Source: an uncultured Alphaproteobacteria bacterium (GTDB lineage Bacteria > Pseudomonadota > Alphaproteobacteria > Methylaequorales > Methylaequoraceae). From it: a stretch of 64,000 bases of DNA. Both the position numbers and the translations under genes were made by a program. Position 1 is the stretch's first letter, and each line of letters begins with the position of its first letter. The stretch spans positions 70,213-134,212 of the forward strand of contig CACCYL010000003.1 of NCBI GenBank assembly GCA_902550225.1, given 5' to 3'. Below, one piece after another: positions 39,414-49,453 of the stretch. Below the pieces are notes generated by a model. The model did no database searches and was not told the origin of the DNA. It was given only the letters and a program-made list of their open reading frames with translations.

Positions 39414-40703
39414 GAATTCTTTAAAAAAATCAATGTCTTTATGCTTCTCAAATTTACTTTTTGACCAAATTATTTGTCCAAATGCACTGCAGTTCTGACA
39501 AGTTAGTTGCCATTCTTTTTTTTCAGAATTACATGCAGAGCACTTCCACTTTGGATCAGGTAAAATAATTCCATCATCACTGAAGGCTTGTGGTTCTTCA
39601 GTTTTTTCAGAGATCTTTTTATATAAACTTATAACACGATGATCCCTTTCGGTTTTTTTAATTTGATCTAGATATTTCAGAGCTTCTCCCCAAATTTTTG
39701 CTTCAAAACTTGCAAATGCTAAGCTTAACTTAGTTTCATTAGATTTCTCATTAGCATATTTTTTTAAAGTTTTAACAATCAGTCTGTATCGTTTTAAAGC
39801 TTCTTTTTCCCCTTGGGCCCTATACTGCATGAAAGTTTTAATAATATCAATACAAAGAAGTTGACTCCATGTTGTACTCAACACTCCAACAGCTTTCTTA
39901 AAATTTTGCTGATCTATGTAAAATTTTATAGTTTCGTTTACTACTGGTATAGATTGATTACATAGTTTATATGCATCTAAAGCTTGAGCTCCAATTAAAA
40001 TCTTAAGATTGGCTAAATTACTTTTAAGTTGGTCTGGAATTTTTTTTAAATTATTGATCGTATCATGAGCGAGCTTCCAGTTTTTTTCAAATGCATAAAT
40101 TCTCGACAACTTTTCGTTAAACCAGATATCATCAGGATACTTTTTACATAAATTTAAAAGAGCAACTTTTGCTTCCTTTTGATTTTTATTTTTTAAGAAC
40201 AAAACTATTTTTCCTCTCTCAGCAACATATTGAGCCCTAGGAATAGATTCTAAAACTCTCAAGTATTTAAATGATTCATTAAGATCGTTTTTAATAAGAG
40301 ACGAATTAAAAAGCATAAAAGTAGTAAAAAAATCATTTTTCAAATACTTTTTAAGCATTCTAGAATTTTTTTCTATGTTACTTGAATCCCCTGTCAGAAG
40401 TGCATCAGCAATATTGTCCAAGCTTTTATTTGCCAATTTTAGATATTTTTCATTTCTTTTTATACGAAAGTTTTTAGGTATATTTTTTATAGACGTGAAG
40501 GTATATATGACAATTGAAAAAGTTGATAAAATAACAACAACAATGAATATAAGCCCTAAAAGGTTTGTCTCAAAAAAATAATTTTCCCAAAATATTTCAA
40601 CTTTACCTGGATTTTCAGACAACCAAACTACGACGGAAGAAGTAAATATAAAAATTAGAAAAAGTTTAAAAACTTTAATCACTAATTTCACCCACGATTT
40701 CAA
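39366..40703 (-). CDS. hemY: HemY-family TPR membrane protein
   Basis: VVVWLSENPGKVEIFWENYFFETNLLGLIFIVVVI; C-terminal KWKCSACNSEKKEWQLTCQNCSAFGQIIW zinc-ribbon-like motif; gene position. Confidence 0.85.
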   Translation of the reverse strand: MKSWVKLVIKVFKLFLIFIFTSSVVVWLSENPGKVEIFWENYFFETNLLGLIFIVVVILSTFSIVIYTFTSIKNIPKNFRIKRNEKYLKLANKSLDNIADALLTGDSSNIEKNSRMLKKYLKNDFFTTFMLFNSSLIKNDLNESFKYLRVLESIPRAQYVAERGKIVLFLKNKNQKEAKVALLNLCKKYPDDIWFNEKLSRIYAFEKNWKLAHDTINNLKKIPDQLKSNLANLKILIGAQALDAYKLCNQSIPVVNETIKFYIDQQNFKKAVGVLSTTWSQLLCIDIIKTFMQYRAQGEKEALKRYRLIVKTLKKYANEKSNETKLSLAFASFEAKIWGEALKYLDQIKKTERDHRVISLYKKISEKTEEPQAFSDDGIILPDPKWKCSACNSEKKEWQLTCQNCSAFGQIIWSKSKFEKHKDIDFFKEFLQNPLRHLPQMKREN

Positions 40704-41700
40704 GTAATTGCGATTCTAGTAATCTTAATTTTTCTTGAATATTAGAAAATCTTGAAGCGTCTTCAACCCAAATATCAATTTCATTATCATCAATATTCGA
40801 TAATTTTAAAGTTTCTACGGCTCCTTGTAAGTTTCCAATAATTAGATATTCTTTTGCCTTTACTAATACTTGCCTGAAATTATAAACTTCATATGGAATC
40901 TTCTCACTTTTTTCTGAATAGTCATTTACTCTAGTTACTTTGTAAGTACTATTAAAAATATCCTTTATGTAGTTTACCAAGTTTTCTCTTGAGTTTAAGA
41001 TCTCACTGAATTCTCTTGATGTCTTATCAAAATTTGTATTTATAAATCTATCAATATCTTCTTCATAAAAATTAATTTTTTCATTCAGCCTATCTAACAA
41101 ATTTGTAACTTTAATTACATTGGAGATTTCAATGTCTTGTAAATTTATAATAGAACTTTTAACTTCAGGATTGTTATTAAAAATTGAAATAAGAGTATCT
41201 AATTCCTTCTTTAAACTTTGCCTTCTGTCAAATTTATTTTTTAAACTTAACAAGGAATTTAAAATAATATATTTTTCAGCATAGTAAAATTCCGAATTTA
41301 CTAATCTTCTGCTCTCGTAATTATTTAGTTGTTGAGTTAAATCTGAAATTTTTCTATTGGCTCTAGATAGCTTTTCAGTGTTTTCAAATGATTCTTGTTT
41401 TAAAAGATCAATTTTTTCACTTAAATAAATAATTTGTTCATTAAAATTATTATCACTCTTTTTTTTATAATTTTTTTTTTCTATCCCATCAGGAGAAATT
41501 GATCCGTTATTATCAAAATTTTTAGAGATAAAATCTTTTACATTTAAATTATTTATATAAAAAAAAATCAAGATTGTAGAGATAAATATAGAGAGTATGA
41601 TAATAATATATTTCTTGATTCTATTACGCTTTTTGTACTGATTTCTCTCCAAATCAATAAAATCACCTTTAGGGGGTGATGATTTATTTGACTCATTCAA
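40675..41700 (-). CDS. Mitofilin/HemX-like coiled-coil membrane protein
   Basis: Single N-terminal TM, coiled coil, C-terminal KAKEYLIIGNLQGAVETLKLSN; position between hemD and hemY. Confidence 0.7.
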   Translation of the reverse strand: MNESNKSSPPKGDFIDLERNQYKKRNRIKKYIIIILSIFISTILIFFYINNLNVKDFISKNFDNNGSISPDGIEKKNYKKKSDNNFNEQIIYLSEKIDLLKQESFENTEKLSRANRKISDLTQQLNNYESRRLVNSEFYYAEKYIILNSLLSLKNKFDRRQSLKKELDTLISIFNNNPEVKSSIINLQDIEISNVIKVTNLLDRLNEKINFYEEDIDRFINTNFDKTSREFSEILNSRENLVNYIKDIFNSTYKVTRVNDYSEKSEKIPYEVYNFRQVLVKAKEYLIIGNLQGAVETLKLSNIDDNEIDIWVEDASRFSNIQEKLRLLESQLLEIVGEISD

Positions 41701-42448
41701 TTAACTTCTCCTTTTTGCACACGTCTCTAATTAATTTCAGCATGCCTCTTTCATTTGGTTGTGAACAAACGAAAACCTTGTCAAATTTTAGTTCTTGTAT
41801 TTCTTCTGCGATTGAGTCACTTAAGGTAAGAATTTTTTTTCCCCTGTGTTTTTGCATCAAGCCTAACTTAGATAATTCTTTTTTGAAAGAAATAGCAGTT
41901 CTTCTTGAAAATAATGTTATTAACCCATCCTTACATGACTTAAAAAAATTTTCAAACCTTTCTGCCCTTTGATTAATCATAATAGACTTATAGCAACTTA
42001 TTTGTTTGTAATAACAACCCTCACTGCTAAAAAAATTTTCTAAATCTGAGTTTTGTATTTTAGAGGTAGGGTGAAGAATTCTGATATTTTTCTGCAAAAA
42101 AGGCTTCATCTTAGTCTTCAAATCATTGGAGTCACCTTTAATGTTGGCCACGTTTGCATATCCAATTTTTTTTGCTAAATTAAAAGTTCCGTCACCAATT
42201 ACAAAAATTTTTTTTTTGTGTTCTATCTTTTGAAAGTTTCTCAATCCATTTTTGCTTGTAAATAAAACAAAGTCGTAGTCTACATTTTTGTCAAACTCAT
42301 ATTTACATTTAATTATTTGAATTAATGGGGCTAAATAGCACTCAAATAAATTTTTATCTAAATATTTAGAAAAATTTAGAGCGTCTATTTCTGGTCTGGT
42401 AAGCAAAATTTTTACTTTTTTATCTAATTTGATTTTTAATTTTGACAC
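41693..42448 (-). CDS. hemD: Uroporphyrinogen-III synthase
   Basis: KILLTRPEIDALNFSKYL, DFVLFTSKNGLRNF; adjacent to hemC. Confidence 0.85.
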   Translation of the reverse strand: MSKLKIKLDKKVKILLTRPEIDALNFSKYLDKNLFECYLAPLIQIIKCKYEFDKNVDYDFVLFTSKNGLRNFQKIEHKKKIFVIGDGTFNLAKKIGYANVANIKGDSNDLKTKMKPFLQKNIRILHPTSKIQNSDLENFFSSEGCYYKQISCYKSIMINQRAERFENFFKSCKDGLITLFSRRTAISFKKELSKLGLMQKHRGKKILTLSDSIAEEIQELKFDKVFVCSQPNERGMLKLIRDVCKKEKLIE

Positions 42449-43337
42449 CTAATTTATAACTTTCTGACTTGAAGTTTTTAATATCTAGACAAATTTTGTC
42501 CTTAACGCATCTGGCACCATCTTGTGAGAATGCTATAAAATTAAAAATAATTTTGTCTTTATTATTTATTTTTTTTAGGATTGCGTAACCACCAACTGGC
42601 GTCTGGCATGAACCATCAAGGGCATTTAAAAAAATCCTTTCACATTCAGTCTCAAGGAACGTTTTGGTATGATTTAGTTTTCTAATAACTTTGTTTAAAT
42701 TAATATTTTTAACGTTTACTACTAATGCTATTGTTCCCTGTCCCAAAGCGGGAACCATTACTCGTGGATCTATTGTTTTATACGATTTTTTTATATCTAA
42801 TCTTTTAAGACCTGCATGTGCGAGAATAATTGCGTCATAACTTTTTTCTTTTAGTTTTTTTAGTCTAGTATCAACATTTCCACGTATATCTTTGATTATT
42901 AGGTCAGGCCTTATTTTTTTTATTTGCATTGCTCGCCTTATTGAGGAGGTTCCAATAATTGATTTTGCTGGAAGTTCTTTAATATTTGAATTTCTATTTG
43001 AAACAATTGCATCTCTAAAATTTTCTCTTTTGAGTGTCGCAGCTATTTCAATTCCTTTTGGCAACTTTGTTGGCAAATCTTTGAGAGAATGAATTCCTAA
43101 ATTGATTTCAAATTTTAATAATGCTTCATCTATCTCTTTTGAAAATAAACCTTTGTTGCCAAGATCAGAAATTTTTTCATTTAAAAATCTGTCTCCAGTT
43201 GTTTTAAAAAATTTTTTTTGAATTTTAATTCTTGAAGAAACATTTTTACTTAGCTGATTTTCGAAAATATCGATATGCTTTTTTGCTAAAAGACTTTCTC
43301 GTGATCCGACAATTATATTTTCAGAATTATTATGCAT
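42420..43337 (-). CDS. hemC: Hydroxymethylbilane synthase (porphobilinogen deaminase)
   Basis: IIVGSRESLLAKKH, GTSSIRRAMQIKKIRPDLIIKDIRGNVDTRLKKL, LDGSCQTPVGGYA. Confidence 0.97.
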   Translation of the reverse strand: MHNNSENIIVGSRESLLAKKHIDIFENQLSKNVSSRIKIQKKFFKTTGDRFLNEKISDLGNKGLFSKEIDEALLKFEINLGIHSLKDLPTKLPKGIEIAATLKRENFRDAIVSNRNSNIKELPAKSIIGTSSIRRAMQIKKIRPDLIIKDIRGNVDTRLKKLKEKSYDAIILAHAGLKRLDIKKSYKTIDPRVMVPALGQGTIALVVNVKNINLNKVIRKLNHTKTFLETECERIFLNALDGSCQTPVGGYAILKKINNKDKIIFNFIAFSQDGARCVKDKICLDIKNFKSESYKLGVKIKNQIR

Positions 43338-43369
43338 ATACTTTATTTTATTTTACTATTATAAGAAAA
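43285..43369 (-). repeat. Direct repeat copy A: hemC 5' end plus promoter
   Basis: Ungapped 85-bp match to 43632..43716 with roughly 10 mismatches. Confidence 0.9.
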
Positions 43370-43606
43370 AATTTGGAAAAAAAATAAATTGATCTTCCTA
43401 GTAAATAAATTTTCATAGCAATAGATCTAATACAAGACTTTTCAAAAAAAAAAATAGAGTGTATATACACTTATACAACAAAGATTTTGTAAGGTAACAA
43501 TTTTCAAACCTGCACTTTTTGATACTCTTTTATCAAAAGCTAACAATATGTGGTTTGTTTTTGGAATATGTTAAAGGATTTTAAAAATTTAAAACGAAGC
43601 ATATTT

Positions 43607-43684
43607 TTACTTCAATAAAATATTAATTTTTGTTAATAGACTTTCTCGTGATCCTATAATTATATTTTCAGAATTAATATGCAT
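43607..43684 (-). pseudogene. Vestigial duplicated hemC start, 25-codon mini-ORF
   Basis: MHINSENIIIGSRESLLTKINILLK*, matching HemC N-terminus MHNNSENIIVGSRESLLAKKH then diverging. Confidence 0.7.
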
Positions 43685-43716
43685 ACTCTGGATTTTATTT
43701 TACTATTATAAGAAAA
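43632..43716 (-). repeat. Direct repeat copy B of hemC 5' region/promoter
   Basis: Same orientation as copy A, 347 bp away; includes minus-strand TATAAT at 43705-43710, matching 43358-43363 in copy A. Confidence 0.9.
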
Positions 43717-43742
43717 TAATGATAACTTTATAAAATTTCAAA

Positions 43743-44774
43743 ATGAGGGTATTAGGAATAGAAACTAGTTGTGACGAAACATCTGCTGCTATTGTTGAAA
43801 AACAAAATGGAAGAAGATTTGGAAGGGTGCTTTCTGAAGTCACGGTTTCTCAAATTAACAAACATAAAAAATTTGGTGGAGTAGTTCCCGAACTCGCCTC
43901 CAGGGAGCATAGCAATAATATAGACTTTATTGTCCAAAAAACTTTTAAAAGTTCAAATATAAATCTGTCAAAAATTGATGCATTTGCTGCAACTACAGGG
44001 CCAGGACTTCTAGGAGGTCTTTTAGTAGGAACCAATTATGCAAAAGCACTGGCAATATCTTGTAATAAACCATTTTTATCAATAAACCATCTACAGGGTC
44101 ATGTTCTAATTCCAAGAATGAGCAGAGTTGTAGATTTTCCTTTTATCTGTTTACTTGTATCTGGCGGACACTGTCAAATTCTCCTTGCAAAAGATTATAA
44201 TAAATTTAAGGTCATTGGTGAAACGCTCGATGATGCTGTCGGCGAAGCATACGATAAAATTGCTAAGATATTGGGGTACGACTATCCCGGTGGTCCAATT
44301 ATAGAAAAACTAGCACTTAAGTGTAATGGAAAGTATCATTTTAATCTACCCAAACCTCTCATTAAAGACAAATCGAAGAATCTTTCATTTTCAGGATTGA
44401 AGACAGCTGTTAGAAGAATAATTGAAAAAGGTATTAGTAACGAACAAAAATTTGATTTAGCGAATGAATTTCAAACTGTAATTTGTGAATGTTTGATTAA
44501 TAAAGTTGAACTCGCAATAAATAGCTTAAAAGATATAAACAAAATAAATACTTTTATTCTAACTGGGGGAGTTGCCTCAAATTTATTTATCAGAAGAAAA
44601 TTCAAATTACTGTGTAAAAAGAAAGGTTTGACTTTTATTGCTCCAGAAAAAAAATTATGCACCGATAATGCTACTATGATAGCGTGGGCTGGGCATGAGA
44701 TTTTAAATAGAAGAAAAAAAAGCAGTAATTTTAGTTTGTCTCCCAAACCCAGGTGGAGGCTGGATTCTTTATGA
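43743..44774 (+). CDS. tsaD: tRNA N6-adenosine threonylcarbamoyltransferase
   Basis: MRVLGIETSCDETSAAIVE, LPKPLIKDKSKNLSFSGLKTAV. Confidence 0.97.
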   Translation: MRVLGIETSCDETSAAIVEKQNGRRFGRVLSEVTVSQINKHKKFGGVVPELASREHSNNIDFIVQKTFKSSNINLSKIDAFAATTGPGLLGGLLVGTNYAKALAISCNKPFLSINHLQGHVLIPRMSRVVDFPFICLLVSGGHCQILLAKDYNKFKVIGETLDDAVGEAYDKIAKILGYDYPGGPIIEKLALKCNGKYHFNLPKPLIKDKSKNLSFSGLKTAVRRIIEKGISNEQKFDLANEFQTVICECLINKVELAINSLKDINKINTFILTGGVASNLFIRRKFKLLCKKKGLTFIAPEKKLCTDNATMIAWAGHEILNRRKKSSNFSLSPKPRWRLDSL

Positions 44775-45706
44775 GAAAAATAAGTATAATAGGTTCTGGT
44801 TCTTGGGCACAAGCACTAACAAAAGTCTTTGTTAATAGAGAAATTTTAGTAAAATACAGAAAGTCAGTGAATAAATCAAAATTTACAAGCAAAACAATAA
44901 GGTTTACCAATCACTTCAAAGATCTTGACAAATCTTACTTTATTTTCTTAGCGATACCGTCACAATCAATTAGACAAAATCTTGTTGAACTAAGAAATAA
45001 AACTAATTTTTATAATCCAGTTTTTATTATTTGTAGTAAAGGAGTTGAACAAAGAACAGACCAGCTTATGAGCGAAGTTGTTTTAGATATATTCCCAAAA
45101 AGCAGAATAGTTGTTCTCTCTGGGCCAAACTTTTCTTCTGAACTGATTAAAAATAAACCCTCAGCTACAGTTTTATCATCATTGAATAAAAAATCGTTGT
45201 TAGAAGTATCAGAGCTTTTTTCTTTAGAAAAGCTAAGGGTATACTTTAACAGCGATATAATTGGAACACAGTTGGGTGGTGCAATGAAAAATGTAATTGC
45301 TATTGCTTGCGGGTTTGCAAAGGGTAAAAATCTTGGAGAAAATGCTAAAGCTGCTATTATTACGAGAGGGATATCTGAGATAGTAAAATTAGGTGTTAAA
45401 ATGGGAGCGAAAAGAAAAACATTTTATGGTTTATCAGGAATTGGTGATCTTACACTTACTTGCTCTTCTTTGAAGTCAAGAAATACAAAATTTGGTTACG
45501 ATCTAGCAAAGGGAGGAAAGCTTAACAGCTTAAAAGAGGATTGTACTTTAGAGGGATTTGAATCGTGTGAAAGTATTTGTAAACTAGGACAAAAATATGA
45601 GGTTGAATTACCATTATGTAATTCTGTAAAAAAACTAATAAATGGAGCAAACCCTAAATTAGTTATCTCTAACCTTTTATCAAGACCACTTCAATTTGAA
45701 AACTAA
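44753..45706 (+). CDS. gpsA: Glycerol-3-phosphate dehydrogenase [NAD(P)+]
   Basis: ISIIGSGSWAQALTKVF, GAMKNVIAIACGFAKGKNLGENAKAAIITRG. Confidence 0.95.
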   Translation: MEAGFFMRKISIIGSGSWAQALTKVFVNREILVKYRKSVNKSKFTSKTIRFTNHFKDLDKSYFIFLAIPSQSIRQNLVELRNKTNFYNPVFIICSKGVEQRTDQLMSEVVLDIFPKSRIVVLSGPNFSSELIKNKPSATVLSSLNKKSLLEVSELFSLEKLRVYFNSDIIGTQLGGAMKNVIAIACGFAKGKNLGENAKAAIITRGISEIVKLGVKMGAKRKTFYGLSGIGDLTLTCSSLKSRNTKFGYDLAKGGKLNSLKEDCTLEGFESCESICKLGQKYEVELPLCNSVKKLINGANPKLVISNLLSRPLQFEN

Positions 45707-45978
45707 TGGCCTACCTAATAACTTGCACAGATAAAGAAAATTCGATTGATTTGAGACTTTCAACTAGAGAAAAACACATCAGATATTTAAAAAAAATAAA
45801 AAAAAAATTAATTCTTGCTGGGCCTATTTTGGATAAAAACGATAACCCTGTGGGTACTGTTTTAATTGTTGATTTTGAAAAGCTTACTGCTGTGAAAAAG
45901 TTTTTAAACGACGATCCTTACTCAAAAGTTAATCTTTTTAAAGATGTAAACATAATTAGATTTAAAAAAGTTATATAA
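45706..45978 (+). CDS. YciI-like protein
   Basis: YLITCTDKENSIDLRLSTREKHIRYLKK...DDPYSKVNLFKDVNIIRFKKV. Confidence 0.85.
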   Translation: MAYLITCTDKENSIDLRLSTREKHIRYLKKIKKKLILAGPILDKNDNPVGTVLIVDFEKLTAVKKFLNDDPYSKVNLFKDVNIIRFKKVI

Positions 45979-46055
45979 AATTTCTTTTAATTGAAAAATT
46001 AACGTTGACCATATGCTTATCACAGAGTTAGAATTCATTTAGTAAACCGAAATAA

Positions 46056-47975
46056 ATGAAAAATATAATAATAAATAAAACCAACCATAAAAGTTTATCT
46101 TTTGAGGATTATAAGAAAGAATATTTAAGATCAATCAATAATCCTGAAGACTTTTGGACAGAAAAAGCAAATTCAATAAGTTGGATAAAAAAGTTCACCA
46201 AAACTAGAGAAAGTTCATTCGAAAAAGACATAAGTATCAAATGGTTTGCAGACGGCACATTAAATGTAAGTTTTAACTGTTTAGATAGGCATCTTAAAGA
46301 CAGAGGTAACAAAACTGCCATTATCTGGGAATCAGATGATCCAAATATTTCAAAAAAAATAACTTATAGAGAGCTTTATGAAGAAGTTTGCAAATTTTCC
46401 AATGGACTAAAATCTATTGGTGTGAAAAAGGGAGATAGGGTAACTATCTATATGCCAATGATACCAGAAGCAGCAATAGCAATGTTATCTTGTGCCAGAT
46501 TAGGAGCTATACACTCTGTTGTTTTTGGAGGTTTTGCACCTGAATCTTTAAGAAATAGACTCGATGATTGTAGCTCTACATTTATAATAACTGCAAATGA
46601 GGGTATTAGAGGTGGAAAAAAAATTTCATTATTAGCAAATGTGAAAGAAGCCTTGAAAGGTTACAAAAAAATAAAAAAAAATATTATTGTAAAAAGAACA
46701 AGCAGCGAAGATCACTTTGAAAATGGAAATGATATTTGGTATCATGAACTTATTTCCAACCAATCAAATGAATGTGAACCTGTTGAACAAAATTCTGAAG
46801 ATCCTTTATTTATTTTATACACCTCAGGATCAACAGGTAAGCCAAAAGGGGTACTCCATACGAGCGCTGGTTATCTTCTTCACGCCTCATTGAGTCACAA
46901 AATTATATTCAACCTTCAAGAGAAAGATATTTATTGGTGCACAGCAGATGTTGGCTGGGTTACTGGTCATTCTTATATTGTGTATGGTCCTTTGTGTAAT
47001 GGTGGAACAACATTGATGTTTGAGGGTATCCCAACTTTCCCCACAGCAGCAAGGTTCTGGGAAGTAATAGATAAATTTCATGTCAATATTTTTTATACTG
47101 CTCCAACAGCTATTAGAGCTTTGATGGGGTTAGGGGATGATTTTGTAAAGAAAACAAAAAGATCTTCATTAAGAATTCTTGGAACAGTAGGAGAACCAAT
47201 AAATCCAGAGGCTTGGAAATGGTATTATGATATAGTTGGAGAAGGAAGATGTCCTGTAATAGACACATGGTGGCAAACTGAAACTGGTGCAGCTCTGATT
47301 TCTCCAATAACAGGAACGACTCCCCTCAAAGCTGGATCAGCTACTTTGCCTTTTTACGGTGTAGAGCCTGTAATAGTAGATAATGACGGAAAAGTACTTG
47401 AAGGTGCTTGTGAAGGCAATTTATGCATTACCTCATCATGGCCAGGAATGATGAGAACAGTTTATAACGATCATAAAAGATTTATTGATACATATTTTTC
47501 TTCTTTCAAAGGTAAATATTTCACAGGCGATGGTTGTAAGAGAGATGAAGATGGATACTACTGGATTACAGGGCGGGTTGATGATGTTATTAATGTTTCA
47601 GGTCATAGACTAGGAACTGCTGAAGTTGAAAGTGCATTAGTTTTACACGAAAAAGTTTCAGAAGCAGCAGTTGTGGGCTATCCTCATGACATAAAGGGTC
47701 AAGGAATTTACGCCTATATTACTTTAATGAAGGGACAAGAATATACTGATCAGTTAAAAAAAGAACTTGTTTCATGGGTAAGATCAGTTATTGGACCTAT
47801 TGCCTCGCCTGATATAATTCAGTGGGCGCCAAATCTACCAAAAACCAGATCAGGAAAAATTATGAGAAGGATATTAAGAAAGGTTGCGTCGAAAGAAGAA
47901 GAGGCAATTGGAGATGTCTCGACTCTGAATGAACCAGAAGTCGTTGAAGAATTAATTAAGAATAGAGTTGATTAA
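46056..47975 (+). CDS. acs: Acetyl-/propionyl-CoA synthetase family, probable acetate-CoA ligase
   Basis: [53 protein letters not shown]. Confidence 0.95.
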   Translation: MKNIIINKTNHKSLSFEDYKKEYLRSINNPEDFWTEKANSISWIKKFTKTRESSFEKDISIKWFADGTLNVSFNCLDRHLKDRGNKTAIIWESDDPNISKKITYRELYEEVCKFSNGLKSIGVKKGDRVTIYMPMIPEAAIAMLSCARLGAIHSVVFGGFAPESLRNRLDDCSSTFIITANEGIRGGKKISLLANVKEALKGYKKIKKNIIVKRTSSEDHFENGNDIWYHELISNQSNECEPVEQNSEDPLFILYTSGSTGKPKGVLHTSAGYLLHASLSHKIIFNLQEKDIYWCTADVGWVTGHSYIVYGPLCNGGTTLMFEGIPTFPTAARFWEVIDKFHVNIFYTAPTAIRALMGLGDDFVKKTKRSSLRILGTVGEPINPEAWKWYYDIVGEGRCPVIDTWWQTETGAALISPITGTTPLKAGSATLPFYGVEPVIVDNDGKVLEGACEGNLCITSSWPGMMRTVYNDHKRFIDTYFSSFKGKYFTGDGCKRDEDGYYWITGRVDDVINVSGHRLGTAEVESALVLHEKVSEAAVVGYPHDIKGQGIYAYITLMKGQEYTDQLKKELVSWVRSVIGPIASPDIIQWAPNLPKTRSGKIMRRILRKVASKEEEAIGDVSTLNEPEVVEELIKNRVD

Positions 47976-47979
47976 CAGA

Positions 47980-48114
47980 TTAAAAGTCATAACAAATACC
48001 TTTTTTTTCCCAATCACCATATCTTGTCGGTTCAGGTCCAGTTGGACCACCAATCTCTTTTTCTTTTTGCGGTTTAAGGTTTTTGCTTTTTTTTTGTTTA
48101 ATATTTTTATTCAT
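47980..48114 (-). CDS. DUF1674/SDHAF4-family protein, 44 aa; not in the ORF track
   Basis: [44 protein letters not shown] carries the family signature [23 protein letters not shown]. Confidence 0.92.
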   Translation of the reverse strand: MNKNIKQKKSKNLKPQKEKEIGGPTGPEPTRYGDWEKKGICYDF

Positions 48115-48155
48115 GATAATAATTTAGTTAATAATTTTACTCTTTCTATAAATCA

Positions 48156-49448
48156 TTGTTTAACACAAGAGAAATAGCAACTCAAATACTAACTGACATT
48201 TATTTAAAATTTGAGTTTTTTGAAACTGCAGTTCTTTTAAGTAAAAACTTTAGCAGGCTGAACCAGAGGGATAAAGCATTTGTTAGATATTTAGTTCTCA
48301 ATACTCTAAGAAGGAATGGACAAGTAGATAAAGTTCTTAATGACTATGTAAAAATTCCAATTAAAAAAAAAAATTTTTATATTTTAAATTTATTAAGATT
48401 ATCAATTTGTCAAATTCTTTTTTTAGATATAAAAGATTATTCCATTGTAAATACTGCAGTAGAAATATCTAAAAACTATAAAGTTGACAAATTTGTGAAT
48501 GGTCTCCTAAGAAACATTTGCAGAAATAAATACAAGATTCTTGAAAATTTAGATCATACAACCAACATTCCAAATTGGATCAAAAATGACATAATTCAAA
48601 ATTTAGGTAAAGAAACTTTAGAAAAAATATCTAAAAGAATAATTAATGAACCAAGTTTGAATATCAAAATTAAAGCTAATTGTTTAAAAGAAAAGAATTG
48701 GGAAAAACTTCTCAATGGAAAATTTATTTTAGATGATCTCTTAAAAACTCAAAATGATGGTTTGATTGAAAACAAACCTTATTTTAATGAAGGAGATTGG
48801 TGGGTTCAAAATATCTCTTCCACTTTACCAGTTAAATTTATTTCAAGAATATTTAATAATGTTGATAAATCAAAAATATCAGTTCTAGATGTTGGTGCCG
48901 CACCAGGTGGTAAAACATTTCAGCTAATCGAAGAAAATTTTAATGTAAAATCTTTAGAAATATCACAAAGACGAATTAGAAAATTAAAAAAAAATTTACA
49001 AAGACTTAAATTTGATACAGAGATTATTTGTGAGGACTTTTTAAATTACGAATGCTCTAATTTATTCGATTGTATTTTAATTGATGCACCGTGTAGTGCT
49101 TCAGGTTTAATGCAAAAAAAACCAGAAATATTGATCAGAAACAAGGAAAAAAACATAGAAAAGTTAATTGTTAAACAACAAAAGATGCTTGAAAAATCAA
49201 AACATCTTTTAAAAATTGGAGGTTATATTGTTTACTGTGTTTGCTCAATACATTCAAGTGAAGGCTCATATCAGATTAAAACTTTTTTAAGAAAAAATGA
49301 AAATTTTAAAATTGTTGAATTCAAAAACATTGTCAGTAATTTTGGAAAATATTTAAAAAAAGGTATGTTAACTATCATACCGGAAGATTTAGGTTGTAAT
49401 ACAGAAGCGGATGGATTTTTTATTTCTATCTTAAAACGAATAAAATAA
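48156..49448 (+). CDS. rsmB: 16S rRNA (cytosine-967-C5)-methyltransferase
   Basis: NusB-like N-terminus, VLDVGAAPGGKTFQLIE, IDAPCSASGLMQKKPEI, YCVCSIHSSE. Confidence 0.9.
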   Translation: MFNTREIATQILTDIYLKFEFFETAVLLSKNFSRLNQRDKAFVRYLVLNTLRRNGQVDKVLNDYVKIPIKKKNFYILNLLRLSICQILFLDIKDYSIVNTAVEISKNYKVDKFVNGLLRNICRNKYKILENLDHTTNIPNWIKNDIIQNLGKETLEKISKRIINEPSLNIKIKANCLKEKNWEKLLNGKFILDDLLKTQNDGLIENKPYFNEGDWWVQNISSTLPVKFISRIFNNVDKSKISVLDVGAAPGGKTFQLIEENFNVKSLEISQRRIRKLKKNLQRLKFDTEIICEDFLNYECSNLFDCILIDAPCSASGLMQKKPEILIRNKEKNIEKLIVKQQKMLEKSKHLLKIGGYIVYCVCSIHSSEGSYQIKTFLRKNENFKIVEFKNIVSNFGKYLKKGMLTIIPEDLGCNTEADGFFISILKRIK

Positions 49449-49453
49449 AACAG

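Noticed and set aside
43370-43742. Possible replication origin (AT-rich gap between divergent genes, GTGTATATACAC, TTATACAAC)
   Set aside because: No good DnaA box (TTATNCACA) found by eye, no dnaA/hemE/parAB context, and the hemC duplication explains much of the gap; a GC-skew plot of the whole chromosome would settle it
46056-47975. Minus-strand ORFs inside acs (46109..46321, 46887..47081, 47113..47307)
   Set aside because: Antisense shadow ORFs of a highly conserved enzyme gene
47968-48177. 69-aa + strand ORF after acs
   Set aside because: Overlies the SDHAF4-family gene on the opposite strand; no recognisable features
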